Counted from the first letter of the stretch, positions 48,028 through 62,129 are shown. The stretch: 64,000 nt of DNA from Dioscorea cayenensis subsp. rotundata (GCF_009730915.1 NC_052475.1:32115016-32179015), one strand, 5' to 3'. The notes: a model not told the origin generated them from the sequence alone. Translations and numbers: made by a program.

Positions 48028-48779
48028 AATGTGAGCTAAAAGAATGTGAAAGAGATGACTACAATGTCACCTGTTCTCCCAAGCGCGCAGCCTAACAATG
48101 TCTTCTTCTCCATTATGTACAGAGAACAACAAAGTCATAAACGTCTCCGTTGTACAGCTTCATAGTTCTGCCTTCAACTGATTAGAATGTAAAGATACTG
48201 CACCACCACAATGAAATAAGTGGCAAGTCAAATGTTTAATCAATATATGTAAAGAGATCAAAAAGCCACAATCTTGACAACTTTTTCTTTTGTCCTTGGA
48301 TCCACACTATTGAATGGTCACTGTCAAAAGCCATTTGTATTCTAGGCCTTCTTTTTGGCCAAATAAAAAAAGAAAAATATATATATATATATATATTGAT
48401 GAGAAAATATATGTAAATATGTAAATTTTAGAGAAAACTTCAAGTCTATAAGTCAAGCAATTATAATAAATGAATGGAATGATCCTACTATACTGTACTT
48501 TGTTAGTTGAAGATAAGTAGATCCCAAGTGATGGACCCAGGTAGTGCGTCCCCATTCTGGCAAGTCAGGGCGACAATTTATGGCTTACAGACATGATAAG
48601 GACTGGCTAGCCATATGGGGACCGAGCCACCATAAAAAAAAGTTTTCAGGTATTTAAACATGGAACAAAAGTAAAAAAAAAAAAAAGGACACTGAGTTCT
48701 CACAAAATCATTCAAAGTACTTCAACCTAATAAAACTAATAATATCCCATTGTTTACCGAGAACGGCAAAGAAATCTCA
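46487..48779. other. Intergenic spacer between convergent COM1 and bHLH genes, no gene
   Basis: The COM1 3' UTR occupies the first few hundred bases. AT-rich DNA follows, with TIR-like fragments (AGGCCTTTGTTTGTTAC near 46680; inverted AGGGTATGTTTGATTC ending near 47571) that might bound an old element, without a readable target duplication. TA/GA microsatellites lie at 47968-48026 and a TA run at 48379-48397. Confidence 0.5.
47968..48026. repeat. Compound TA-GA microsatellite
   Basis: About 12 TA units followed directly by about 18 GA units. Confidence 0.95.
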
Positions 48780-51700
48780 TCACTCAAACATTGTGTCTGG
48801 AACCAAGCCACCAACTGCTGGTGCTTCAAAATTGTAACCTAACAGGCTAACACTCAACCTTATTCACATACTCTATAATATATATGGTTCAGAGAGTTCA
48901 ATCTCATTGCAAGAGATAGCTAAGATTTGAGACTAGGACCATTTGATAAAGTGCCTCATCTTTGTTCAACAAGAGCTTATGATAAATAAAAGCAATGACA
49001 AACAGGCACTAACCCCACTGACTTTCACCACAAAGTGACAGTCTGTCAAACCCAGAGATCCACCAAATATGTTAAGTCCAAATGGTAAATTGAAAAAAGT
49101 AAATTGGGATGTTAAGGTAAAGAGTCATTAAAGGTAGTTACCAGAATCAGTCGGATCGCAAGGGAACAGTGAGGTCGTTCCGCTGTTGCTAATGAAGCCG
49201 TGCTGCTGTTGGTGCATTAGATCAGCCTGCCAGATGTCTTGCTGTCCATCACCGGCACCCATCCCCTGCATCCATAATGGCGTCCCGTTCCCTGCCACTC
49301 CAAGCCCACACTGCACCCATAATTTCATCTTAAGGTTACTGATCCCGATGTAATTTACAAAATACAGATAAAGACCTTAATATATTAGTCTAACTATCTG
49401 CATTTTGGACTATTTTGATATTTAAATTTAATAAAAAACAAAGATGTTAAACTTGCAACATTCATCCTGTTGAGGTGATATTGGAGAAAACAGAAAGCAG
49501 TGGTTGGAGATTTGAGAGGCAAACTTATCCCGGGAAAGCAGGGGACAAGCATTTATTCTACTCATACTCAACTCACAGAGTTTTAAGTCTTGCAGAAGCA
49601 GAGCAGACGCCCAGTACAGTGAAGATAAAATTTTACAGAAATAATTTTGCTTGTTTTAAGGTTGCTTTATTATGCAAAAATCCCACAATTTAATTTGTCT
49701 AGTTTATATTATATACTATGTACAATCAAACAATTTTATGATGGCATACATGCAACTTGAATAAAAGAGAGAGGCAGAGGTGCAAGAGGGGACTACCTCC
49801 GGTGATAAAAAGTTGTCAAGGCCAGTGAAGTCTATCCTGGGGTTAACTGCTGCCAACCTCATAGACAAGAACTGCAAGTCAATGAGCCTTTATGAGTAAG
49901 AAAAAGTGAAAAACAATAAAAAAAAATGAGCATGAACGTAAAAAGCACTATAGTTTGGGCTAAGGCTCAGGGTGTCTTCGTCAAAAAAAGAAAAAAGGAT
50001 AGGTAATAGTCTGTAGACGATAAAAGTGATTGGGAAACTGCCAACCTAATGAGTCAGGACAAGCACTGCAATTCATTGGACCATTCATAACAGTAATAGT
50101 TGCTGTAACTCAGAGAGAGAAAACAAATGAATATAGAATGACGAAAATAGCCATACTGTAGCATAGATAGGGGTGTACTCGTTAAATAAGGATAAGAGAT
50201 GATGATAGGGATCGAAAAACTGAATCCTCATCTTACAAAAAAGAAATACAAAAATAAAAAGAGCATGTGAAATGACAGAAAAAGCCCTATAATTTTCGAG
50301 GAGGTATCTTGAACTATGAAACAAAAGAGGTAGGGGTGTTATCGTCAGGAAAAGATGATAGGGATAGAGAAAGGGAAAGGTGGGCGTTACCTCCACTTGT
50401 CGTTGCAGTGACTGTACGTGGTTGATGATTTCATCCAACACCAGCGCCGTTCCCGATATCTGGACTTAAAAAGCATCATAAAATTTCCTCACTTTCTTGG
50501 ATTTACTCAGGATACAATAGTTAACCATGACAGAAACTACATCAACCAACTGCTAATAAAATTACCATTTTCTAGAAAGAATCTCTCTTGTCAATTTTAA
50601 TATACAAACAATTCGGGACTGCTCTATCTCAAATAATAACAGTAAAAAAAAGAAACATGATATTAGTTTCAAAATAAGATAAAAAATGCCTGATTCTAAT
50701 TATTTTCCAGCAGCATATAACTGTCGCACAATTATTGCTTTGGGTTGCATTCTATCTATTGTATACAAAGCATAATTTTGCTAAAGTTTAAACCTTTTGA
50801 CCTACTGGTTTATCTGCAATCCAAACTGTGTGGCTGAAATGCTATTGCAAGAATCTAGTAATAATTTAAAACGAGAAAACATTAAACAGGAAATATTCCC
50901 GATAACTTTAATAAGAAATTAATTTTTTAAAGAAAAAAATAATAAAATTTTCCATAGTTTGAAAGGCAATGGGGATGTTAGGTACATATGCACACAACCC
51001 ACAAGATTGTTGGCACTGGTTGCTTTCACATAAACCAGTGAAGTTTTATTACTGTTAAGGGCTACGCGACAAGGGACTACACATAAAAGCCCCAAATCGC
51101 TATGACAATTTATAAAAAATCTCCCACCATTTTGCTCCTAACGAGCCGGCAGTCTGGTTGGTCAGTCCAAAGCCTGGATCACATCTATCTTCTCATCAAT
51201 CAGAGTCCTACCCACTAGTGTGTCTCTAGCGTCCATTGCCTACCAATTCATAATCACCCTCCACTTCATAGATAACAACAATCAGATCATCGTAAATCTA
51301 ACCTCTAACTTTGATCACTAAAATTAATTACAAGGATGTTTTTAAGTTGTCCTCTAGATAGGGGCATATACACTTCATTCCTGTATTAGGATCATAACAA
51401 GTTTAGGTTTAAGTACAAAACCAAACATTTTAGTGTACATGCCCTAAATAAAAGCTAACCATTTGTTCAAGAACTAAGAAAATTTAGGGGTTTTTCACCC
51501 TTTTTACGGCTGAACATAAAAATGATCCATTTTTAACTACAAAATTAAAAATTACTTACTCAATTGATAGTGACCAAAACGATGCTTTTTATCAAAATCT
51601 CAATCGAACTTTAATTCCTTATCCGCACACACACACAACCTAAAAAGTAAAAAACACTTGTAAAATTCAAATTACATGGTTTATCCACTTTTTCAAAAAA

Positions 51701-52863
51701 AAAAATAAAAATAAAAAAATAAATCAAATTACATGAGCACTTGTAGCAATAAAAAAATTTAAATTTCCTAGCTGCTGCTCACATATGTATAGATTGCAAA
51801 ATACAAAAGCAACCAATCATTCTGACTCGCAAGGTCGTGTAAGGAATTAAAGACAGAAGTCTGGTGCCTTTTCTTTTCTTTTCTTTTTTTTGGTTTTTTA
51901 TAAACAATCAAAATTTCAGGACTAATCCACAAAATTATTTCAATATGGTTAAAAAAAAAAAGAAGGAAATTTGCGGTGAAAGTAAAAAAATTGCTAACCT
52001 TGCTGCAGCCGGGGACCAGCTCCTGGAGAAGCTTCATCCGAGCATTTATTTTCTCCCTTCTCGCCTAATAAAACAAATAACCAAATAAATAAACTAAACT
52101 GAACTAATAAAATACGACTTTCTAATTAAAAAAGAAAAAGAAGGATTAAAAGCGTCATTAATATTAATAGAAGATTAATTAGTAACTAAGCAGGATCATT
52201 ACTCTCTCTGCTATGCTATGGCTATCGGTGGCTTGGCCCCGGCGAGCTCGAACGTGAACGTAAGGCAGTTTCTCCCCCGTTTCCCCTGGTTTCCCCTTTT
52301 TCGTTTCACCACTCCGACTTTTCTTCCCCGATGCTTTCGCCTGTTGCACAGAAGGCGTTTCCCATTCTTAAGATTAGGGTTGGTATTTCAAAAGGGAAAC
52401 GAAAGCAGAGAAGCATGGATACTAATACCTTGCTTTGATCGGTGTTCCTTCGCTTCGCCGGCTGCCGGGGGAGTTCGCCGGAGTCGGAATCGATGGGTTC
52501 TGACTTCGGCCACGCCGCCTGCCCGCCGGAGTTCGAGGCTTGCGGGGACTCACCGGCAGCGGCGAAGACAGAGAACCGCGCGGCTCTTTCCACCAGCGCG
52601 GCGTTGGAGGGGAACGTCGGGGAGAACCCTGGAGGAAACCCAGTGGAAGCACGGGGATAGATCTCGCCAGGTTGGTGTAGGAGCTCAACGGCTTGACTCG
52701 CCGGGAGACCAAGGAGGGCCGTGAACGAGCTTCCGGTGGCCGGCGGCGACCCATCGCGCATCAAGCTTTGGATTTCCTCCTCGAACCGCAGCGTTTCGGC
52801 TATCTCTGGCGTGTAGGTTCCCGAGTTCCCCGATCCACCGCCGGAGCTTCGGGCCGGCTCCAT
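48780..52863 (-). CDS. bHLH transcription factor of the bHLH48/60 type
   Basis: Nuclear DNA-binding protein, about 336 residues. Minus-strand exons 52429-52863, 52203-52340, 51999-52064, 50391-50459, 49797-49871, 49142-49310 and, less surely, 48780-48838 join in phase. Exon 1 is GC-rich and encodes [20 protein letters not shown] and the subgroup motif [18 protein letters not shown]. The basic region is [21 protein letters not shown]186, E190 and R194 are the G-box contact residues. Helix 1 is [17 protein letters not shown], the loop ISGTA, helix 2 [18 protein letters not shown], followed by [15 protein letters not shown], typical of this clade. The last exon ([18 protein letters not shown] then stop) closes phase but is unsupported by family memory. 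If that intron is retained, the protein ends DSGNYL with a stop at 49128-49130. The family acts in growth and flowering; function here is inferred. Confidence 0.9.
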
Positions 52864-54600
52864 TGAAGCTCAAATTCTTTGACAATTCCGGCACAGGCGA
52901 AATCGAAGTCCCAAATTTGGGTGTGAATTGCTTGGAATTGAGAGAAAAGAGAGCCCTAATTTGCTTTCGGACAAGAAACGCTCAAGTGGAGCTAGAAGAG
53001 CGTTATATACGGAGAGTGTGAGAAACTGAGGAGCACAAAGAAGCAGAGAATTTTATTTTATTTATTTATTTATTCAATTTTAATTTATTTAGTTGCAAAA
53101 TTACAAGAGGGAGAGAGTGTAAAGCAAGCTTCTGTAACCGTGTAAAAAAAGCCTCGCAGGATGAGAAACTTTTGGGGGGATGTGGTGGGTTTTTACTGAA
53201 ATTTTTCTAAATTGATTCCTGACATTTATAATGTTTAAAAAAGAAATAATAATAACAAGTGTTTTTTTTATTATTTTTTTTTAAAAAAAGAAGAATCTTC
53301 CCCAAATAATAGCTCACCTTTTTAAGTTTTTAAGATTTTATAAAAACATCTGTGATAATTAGCAAAGTGCATTTGATGTAATTTCAAAGAAAATAATAAT
53401 TTGTATATACTGAAAATATAATTCCAAAAATCATAAAAAGAAACCAAAAAAAAAGCATTGGATGTGTTTTATGAGTATTATACTATTATTTGAGGGAAAA
53501 AGAAAAGTTTTACATGGCCGTTTGGAATTAATTAAAAATTCAAGGGTGTGACCAGAAGAGAAAAACATAAATATATAATTTGGTACAATATCTTTATATT
53601 TCCAATGTAGTATAGATACGTACTTGGACATGTCGGAGAATGGTGGGATCTGATTGTAAAGGAGACAGGCCTTTCGTGTTACATGGTAGGGCCCTCCATA
53701 TGACACGTCATCCCCCACCACAAATCATTGCTGACGTGTCAATCACTCCAGCTAGACCCCACCTTCGGTCCTGCTGTCATATGTTGCTTATTGGTCATTG
53801 GCCGCTTCAGGTGTTTAGATTACAACCCGTCTCAATTTTTTTTTTTAATAATATAATAACAATAATTAATGTTTATTAGTTTTAAGGTTTAGTATAAAAA
53901 AAATAAATCTAAATAAATATTAGGACTTACATTTTCTATTGTTTACTCATATCGGGAAAAAAAGAAGAAAAATATAATAATGAGAAAATTATCAATTTTA
54001 GAAGTTCGGCCACCTGATGCTATTACACATACATCTTTCTTAAACATATATGGCAATTAATCATAAGTTATTATATTAAATTATTTATTTATATTAAAAA
54101 ATTTATATCCCTGATTTAAGTATTTTTTTAAAAAAAATTATTTTTTTAAATTTTTATATTATAATTATTATTAATGTAGATAAATCATCTCAAACACATA
54201 TTTTATTATTATGACTTAATCATCCATTGGGAGTAATACTAATATATCTTAACTGTTAGTGACTACATAATAAATACAATAGTTTTATAAATAAATATAT
54301 ATATATAGAAAAGTATATATTTATTATAATATGAATGCTCTTTTAGAAGGGGGTTTGTGTCTATATCTTAATAATAGTAAGTTGATTGAGACATGTTAAA
54401 TCAATATCTTCACAATATCTTCACATGAGATAAAAGAGAAGATGCTTTATTACTATTTCTACATTAACATATATTAAATTAATTTAAAGCAAAAGGAAAA
54501 CAAACGAGTGAGAAATGAGAATGAATTAATAATTTTATAACTTTTTCCTAATATTTCTCATTCTTAATTAATCTTCAATCTCTTTTTTTTATTATTTATA
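52864..54600. other. Promoter of the bHLH gene and AT-rich spacer
   Basis: The bHLH leader and promoter lie at 52864-53150. A higher-GC island at 53620-53820 contains ACGT-core sites (GACACGTCATC and TGACGTGTCAATC), possibly bZIP sites about 850 bases upstream of the start. TA and TTTA repeats fill the rest. No gene. Confidence 0.5.
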
Positions 54601-56035
54601 ATTAAAAACACAGAGTAGGTCTAAATGGGCAATCATCCACCAGCCAAATTTGGTGGTTGAAGGCACATAAGCTGAAGCCACTCCAACATTGTGGGCAAGC
54701 CTTGTCCCCTACCATCTTCTGTCTTTAAGTCTTTTGAATACCAAGTCTTCTTCTCATCCATTAGCCAAACTATCATCAACACCAATGCTACCTTGTTGGG
54801 GGCCCTCAGCCCTCTTCTCTTCTCCATAAATATCTCATAAATTATTTTAAAAATATACACATATTAACAAAGGTTATTTCATATTATATCATATTAAAAA
54901 TTTTAATATAGACATTTGATTCAAAGACTTTGTCCATCAAAACCAGTTAACAAAGAATCAGAACTCCATGCAAACAATGCTTATGTCCATACCCTCTCTC
55001 TTCTAAGCTCAAAGTCTAGGTCAGCCACTATTGTCTGAGATAGAGGGGGAGGACCTTGAGATGGGGTCAAGCATGGTCCATGGAAAACAATTTAACTAAA
55101 ATTCCATCAAAACAGCTAGCCTTGTTCCCTATTAGTCTTGAGCATTTCCTAAGTTGTCTCTTTCATCTCACCTCCCTTCTAGTGTCATTGATTTCACATT
55201 CTACCATGTGGAAAAGTTTTTGCTTGCTTTGATGATCTCTTGCTTCTTTAACACCCTTGTAAATTCAAGATTGTTGCAAGTATATATACTCTTGCAGGGT
55301 CCTATATGCAAATATTGATAGCATTATTTGTGTGGAAATATATGCAAGAATTTTGGTTATAGTCTTCTAGAGGGGTATATTCATGCAATTACTCACTAAT
55401 ATGTTTTAGTATTCATAGAGGCATCATTAAGTTAAAAGTCTAAACAAAGTTCTTGAAAATGACAGCATAAAGTATGAATAATGATCACAAAAAGGTTGTC
55501 CACAAAATGATTCAACAAATTTCTACAACCCATAAATCATGGAGATGATAAATCAAACAAGTTGTTTTCAGTCAAACAGATGGAATTAAATGTGCAGAAA
55601 TGTTGCCAGTTAGAATGTTTGAAAAACACATTGTATTGATCACTGAAAAGAAATGTACATTACAACAATTAATCAGAAAGTTACCTGCCTGACAGATATC
55701 AAATTGATTCACCAGAAAATTACAGCAGAAGGAATTAGTCACAAGCTTGCTGCCCAGGTGGAAGGTTGATGGTCAGAGAAGTCAAGACATCAAATCAAAT
55801 AAGGAAGGAATATGCTGGATAGAATAAATAGCATCTTGATTCCTCTTAAAACAGACTGCTTTAGTAACTGTAGAATAAACACTTTCCCATGTTAAAGACA
55901 TAAAAAAAAAAAAAAAAATCAATTATTGATTTACCATGAATCATCTTGCCTCGAAATGCATCCTGCATTGAAGAGGGACTGTAACATCTCTGGCTTGACT
56001 GAGTATGGGAAGATAATGAATGCCTTGTAAATAAG
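54601..56035. other. Spacer and 3' flank of the TrmL gene, no gene recognised
   Basis: A 75-codon minus-strand open frame at 54633-54860 has no family features. A small inverted repeat CCACCAGCCAAATTTGGTGG (54636-54655) is notable only as a short hairpin. The last 350 bases are probably TrmL 3' UTR. Confidence 0.5.
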
Positions 56036-58783
56036 CTAGCTGAAAATGTCTTCACTACTGAAGAGTCGTCCACTGTCAGCACTGATCTTGGTGTGGAGTT
56101 GCATTTGTTCATAGTTTAGTTGTCTTGCTGCTTCGTATAGGGCTATACCAACACTGACAGAGAGATTGAGACAGCGCACGTATGTTTCCACCATTGGAAT
56201 ACGAATGGTTCCACCGCTGAATTGTCCATTACTGCAATCAATCAGAGCTTCTCCTGGTAGCCCACTAGTTTCAGAACCAAATACCAGCCAATCTCCTTGC
56301 TTGTATGAGAAATCCTAAAATGGATATGATGAAAAAAGATTAAAAAAGGCAAAATCTTAAAGAAAGGGCTAAATATGAGCACATCAGGCAAGATAAACTG
56401 TGATTTGGTAGAAAAATTAGAAAGAAAAACAAATTTAAATGTTTTGCAGACCCTCAAGGCATAGTACTTGAGATGCCTACTGAAACAGTCAGTAATCTAG
56501 GCAGACAACTCTGAGAGCACAAATGGGAAATAGTTATACAAATGGTGGATATAGAAGAAGCATAGGAAAAAGGGCATGGAGTCTAGAGGCCCAAGTCACT
56601 CATACAAATAATAACAGTTGAAACACAAGATCTCCCAAATTTGTTGTTCCAAATTAAACGAATCAACCAGGACAACTCACTGAATGAATTTGTGTGCCTC
56701 TCTTGGTAAATGCTAGTAATCTTTTTTCTCCATCCTGCAAAAGATCATTGTCAAAATGAACATAAAAAGTTAAGGCACAAATAAGATACAAAATATTCAG
56801 TCAAGGGGATGACAGTTCACCTGTTGCCTAAAATAGTCCATGAATTCCGCCCATGAGCCATGGATCTTAACAACCACATATCTATTTCGTAACTGTTAAG
56901 TTCGGTGCAAACTTCCACGATGTATGGATAAACAAGATAAGTGCTTCAGCTAGATCCTGTCTTTGTGGAATCATGAAATCAAACATTTTGTCAAACAACA
57001 AATAAAAGGAATTCATATGCTTGTCCCCAAATATGATTTCTAGCAATTTTTCTGGTCATTTTAACCAAAGGATACGGCCAGTAATCCAGTCCAGCTCGTT
57101 TCAATTTGGTATCATCCACTGAGTATCCTAATGGCTGCAAGAGATGAGAAACAGCATTCCACTTTCAAAAAGATGTAATTAACATATATTAACAAATAAA
57201 TTCAAACACTTAGTTTATTCATGAGAAGATTGACCAGAGGAAAGCATACTTCAATAAGATGAAGACCAACAGCTGATGCTGCACAAGTTCTTGCAATGGT
57301 GCCAGTATTTCCAGGAATCTGATGATGACCAAACAGGGAAGAAAAACAAAACTCAGTGCCATCCTTTAATCCTGCAAATAATGATTTGCATAATAACAAA
57401 ATTGTGTTTCATCGCTTAGAGCACCAACATAAACATATAGATGCAGAAAAAGCTTATACCTTCAGAATAACCAAGCAGACCAAAATGAAATGGCTCATAA
57501 AAATTAAGTTATTAAATATTCATCCATGAAAAAATGGTAAATATTATATAACTCCCCTTAAACTTTAGCTAATTAACAGTACCCCTTTAAATCTTCCATA
57601 TTCCAACAAATTAAATCTGTGGTAAGGTAAATCAATATATCAAAGGGAATACTCATTCAGACATTTTTTCAATCCCCCCAAATCCATTTGATAACAAATA
57701 AAAAATATCATTTCCCCATGTTTAGACTTTGTATCTTCCCTACCATTTACCATGTCCTTGAGGGATCATAAAATCTACTCTCCTCAAATATTGTCTCTGA
57801 CACATTTCCTTTTAGTTATTCTTCCCCAAAGGAAACAACGAGGATGAAAAATAAAGACAATAAAATAAAAGAAAAAATGTCACACATGCAAAAGATAGTT
57901 CGATGACGTCCGAGTTTTTTTTGTTTAATAAATTAATATTTTATCCATTTCATTCAACAAAAAAAACAAAAAATATTTTGATGACAACATTGTTAACCGG
58001 CCATATATTCAATATAGAACATAACACTCAAAAGTATGATGCTTAAGTAAATGACTACTAGTACATGAAGCATTTCCTTGCCAGATATACATTTCATTAT
58101 AACACTGCTGTTTTTTTTTCTCTCCACCACCAAAGTGTCATACTGAATCACTTCAATTGATAATTAAAAAAAAATGCGATTAAGATCAAAACAAACAGTA
58201 ATAACTATATTCAAATTAACAAGAAACCAACACCATTACTTAGATATCTTAAAAAATGAGCCTTAATAACATTTCCTTCTTGATTTCAATGTACCATTTA
58301 TCAAGACCATCCTCTAATCATCATACTGTTCATTCTAAAAACATAACATTAATAAATAGCAAAGAAAACAATTGCAAACAAAGATCAAAATAAACAGACG
58401 AGAATGAAATGCATGAAAAATTGAAAATGAGGCATGCCTGAGGGGAAACTAATACAACTTGAAGAAATTTCTGATGCAAAGCATCGGGAACGCGTCCACC
58501 ACTGGAATTACAATCTCCCATCTCGCTACTATCCACTGCTAAACCGAAATCTTTACCAAAAGATGAGGAATAGAAAGCATTTGGATTATGTGATAAAAAA
58601 AAAATTGGATTTTTATCTATACTCACCGGAATGAAAGCGCGAAAAGGGTCGAAAAAAAGCCAGCGAAGAGGAGAAACGGAGAGAAGAGGGACTGAATCGT
58701 CGAAAAATAGGTCCTGGAGCTCGGGAACGGAAGTACGCCGTGGATGGTCGGAGATTCAGAGCTCGGAGGCTCGTCGGATCCAT
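56036..58783 (-). CDS. SpoU/TrmL-type tRNA (cytidine/uridine-2'-O-)-methyltransferase, organelle targeted
   Basis: S-adenosylmethionine-dependent 2'-O-methylation of the tRNA wobble base (position 34) by a trefoil-knot SPOUT enzyme. Seven minus-strand exons close in phase: 58627-58783, 58438-58538, 57250-57318, 57076-57134, 56821-56881, 56681-56734 and 56036-56314, giving 259 residues. Residues 1-52 (MDPTSLRALNLRPSTAYFRS and on) are Arg/Ser-rich without acidic residues after D2, a plastid or mitochondrial transit peptide. Motif 1 is IPGNTGTIARTCAA (N90), motif 2 VFGSETSGLPGE, and motif 3 IRIPMVETYVRCLNLSVSVG, followed by IALYEAARQL. Exon 2 ends CCTCAG before GCATGC, an apparent GC donor. Its acceptor is ambiguous (TTTAG|CAG|TGG), a NAGNAG site changing one residue. 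The length exceeds bacterial TrmL (about 157) by the transit peptide and a linker. Confidence 0.92.
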
Positions 58784-59069
58784 GGCCACGCCGCCGATTT
58801 GAGGCTTCGTTCCGCGTGCGCTCGAAGGGAAACGGGGATAAGAGCCGGAATGGAGTGAATGTGATTGTTGGATCTTTTACGTTTAAGTCCTTTAAAAAAT
58901 ACAAAATTTATCATTAAGCCCTCACTTTCGAAATTTGGGAAATATAAGAAATTTAGGGGTTAATAAATACTAATTTTTATTTTCCTCCTCAACACAACTT
59001 AATTTAGACTTAAAAGATATTTTATTTTTATTTTTCTCATGTTTTTCTATTATTAATTTCCAATAGTAT

Positions 59070-59808
59070 TTAGGGAGTGTTTGGTTCACATGATTAGAGT
59101 GGGAGTGAGAGTGAGAGGGGAGTGAATCCAAGCCTTTGGTTGGATAGTCATGAGTGCGAGTGAGAGAGGAGTGGATGAGGAGTGAGGGAGGAGTGGAGGA
59201 TTACTCCACTCCTCCCTCACTCTTTGGGGAGAATGACCAATTTACCATTTTTATTTAATAATTAAAATAATAATTTAATTTAAATAATAATTAATTAATT
59301 AATTTTAATAATAATTATTAATTAAATATAATAATCAAGTTGATAATTTAATAATAATTAATAATTAAAAATGAAATAATAATAACGAATAATTATAGTT
59401 AAATATTTATTTATAATAATTAATTAATTATATTTCTTCATTAATTAATTATTTATTATAGTTAATTAATTAATAATTAATTATTTTTAAAAATATAATT
59501 AATTATCAATTTGATATAGTTATTTATTATAGTTAATTAATTACTAATGATATTAACAAAAAATTTGAAATATTTATTTATAACAATTAATTTATTTTTT
59601 TAATTTTCATAATATTCATTTGAATAAAGGACATAAATGTCATCTTATCATATTTACCTTCTTTACTTTTTTTCATTCCTAAAAAATTACACTCTCCAAT
59701 CCTTATTAACCAAATACATTCTTCATCCTCATCTTACTCCACTCCTCCTCATCTCACTCCTATTCCACTCCTCCCCCAATCCACTATTGACAACTAAACA
59801 CTCCCTTA
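59070..59808. mobile_element. Tourist/Harbinger-like MITE A
   Basis: The element proper is 59073-59805. Termini GGGAGTGTTTGGTTCACATG and, inverted, GGGAGTGTTTAGTTGTCAAT are strong inverted repeats. TTA flanks both sides (59070-59072 and 59806-59808). The GAGTG-rich subterminal regions are also inverted copies. The body is nearly pure A+T (AATTAATT). Non-coding, 733 bases. Confidence 0.88.
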
Positions 59809-60239
59809 GACTTCATGTGCCTATTTTTATAATATCTAATTTTATTCAATTTAAAAAAAAAATAATATTCAAAATTGATCATGGTTGGATTCTTGTGTCT
59901 TGAAGTTTACCCTTCAAAATTTGGCTTCAACTATATTTATATAAAATAATTAATAGTGCAAGTACAACTAAAATTTGATTACAACATTTTAGAATGTAGA
60001 TTATAACATTTAGAATTCTTAGTTTTGTCAATTTTTATTTGATTCTATTAGGATTTGATGTTTTTTTGTGCTTCTTTTACCAAACAAGTTTAGTGAGATT
60101 TATTCCAATTATTATTATTATTTTTTTTAAAGAATTTTTTTTTCATCACTTAAATATATTATTTTAAATTAACAATGTACTCCATGCTCTTTTTATTTGT
60201 TCTATTTCAAAGTTTTTCTTTAATCTTTTTTTTGCATGT

Positions 60240-61153
60240 CTATTTAAAAAATTTATGAGACATTCACCATCGGGTTGGATGGAGGTAGAGGGGGTGATTA
60301 CTAATCCAAATGTACACCCATGTTTGGGTGTGCATTGGATTCTATGATTACCCTCCATGGAGTGATGTTATCATCCCATGGAGGGTAATCATCGAATCCA
60401 ATGCGAGGGAGAGAGGGGGTAATGGACATGAAATGTCCATTTTACCCTCTCCCAATGTATGTATATATATAAAATATTAATATTAAAATAATTAATTTAT
60501 AATAGTTAGATAGTAATTCTATATTAAATAAATAAATATTTGGGGGTAATGGCTATTTTTCACAGGAAATTTTTATTTTACCCTAATCCAATTTATTTGT
60601 ATTAAAAAATATTAAATTAATTAGTAATTAGAATAATTAATTCCAATAATTATTAAATGAAGATATGTTATTTAAATATATAATTTAAATATTAAAATTA
60701 ATAAATGATATTTAAAATATTTATAATTAAAGAAAATTAATTAATTAACCGTTAATTATAATAATTAAATCATAAAGTGAGAAATTAAATATTTAAACAT
60801 ATTTAAATATTTTATAACTAAAAAATTGATTAATTTAATTAGTTAAGTATAATAAGAAAGATGAATAATACAAAATATTGTTATAAATAAGAATTATTTA
60901 TTATTAAACAAAAACTCACTATATTATTTAATATTATTTGTTTATATTAAGGACACAAATGTAATTACGCACTATCTTTTATTTTATTTTATTTTTCTCA
61001 TTTCCAATAAATTACTTATCTACTTTTCTCATTTCCAAGGAATTACTCTCTCAACTAAACAAAATTTTCATTTCCATCCCCCTCCCCAAAATTTTCATTT
61101 CCATCCCTCTCTAAAGTTTTCATACTCCATTCCGTCATCCAAACGGAGGGTAA
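60240..61153. mobile_element. Related AT-rich MITE B, ends approximate, with a 29-bp subterminal hairpin
   Basis: The right end CCATTCCGTCATCCAAACGG then AGGGT parallels the TIR style of MITE A. The interior sequence GGACACAAATGTAATTACGC corresponds to GGACATAAATGTCATCTTAT in A. Near the left end, 60332-60360 and 60376-60404 form an inverted repeat (GCATTGGATTCTATGATTAC, CCTCCATGG) with one mismatch. The exact left boundary and target duplication are not resolved. Confidence 0.55.
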
Positions 61154-62129
61154 TTTTGAAAGCCTTAAGAAACTTCGTATCAGTAGTCCTTGGTTAATAA
61201 GTATAAGCATAGTATAAGCGAGCCTTCCCTTAAAAGTCTTTCCTGGATCCATAGGCATTAATATAAAATATACCTAGGCATTGTGGGTAAGAAAATTTCT
61301 TTTTTTAAATAGACTCGACTATAATCTAAATACCGTATAAAATTAGTATGTGGTTCTCCTAGCCCTTGTGCAAACCTTTCTTCAGCAGCATGGCTGAAAC
61401 CATTATACTAGCGCGCCTCCTACTTTACCTTCACAATCTGCTCCATACACGGCGCCTTAAATATTATTTTTCTAAATTTATCTGTTATAATTAATGTACT
61501 TCTAAAATTTTCAAAAAATCATATTTAACTACATATTTTAATAGAATAAATAATATTTTAAATAATAGTAATTTTGAAAAGTTAATACTAATAATTTTTT
61601 TTTATAACTTTTTTATCACCAACTAATTTTAACAAAATTTATCAATCTATAGGAAATAGACAAGTAAAAAAAGACCATATGGAGTACTATTTTATAGAAA
61701 TTTATATTTTTTTATAATATTTCAATAATTTATTTCAAAAATATATATACTGATTTTTTTATTAATTAATTTTATTAAATAAATATATTTATTATGGAAT
61801 ATAAATTATTTATCTATTAAAAATAATGACTATAATTATTGTGAGTTCTATATTATAAAATAATTATTATGGAAGATAGTTTGACATATAGAAATTTAAT
61901 AGGTTAATGATGTTGCATAAAAAACATAGTCTAAATTAATAATATATAAATATTTAATAATCAATTTTTGATTAAATAATTTTTTTAGTGGAACATTGAG
62001 CGCAAAGTTTAAGGCATGCAAGAAAGAAGAGTGAGGAGGCGTTTTCAAGTTATACACTTATATTTAAATTATATAAAATTTTTTATCCATATTAACCCTT
62101 ATTTGGGCCAGTGTACTAGGAATCCCATT

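Noticed and set aside
54633..54860. 75-codon minus-strand open frame
   Set aside because: No recognisable family, no supporting splice or promoter signals; likely chance.
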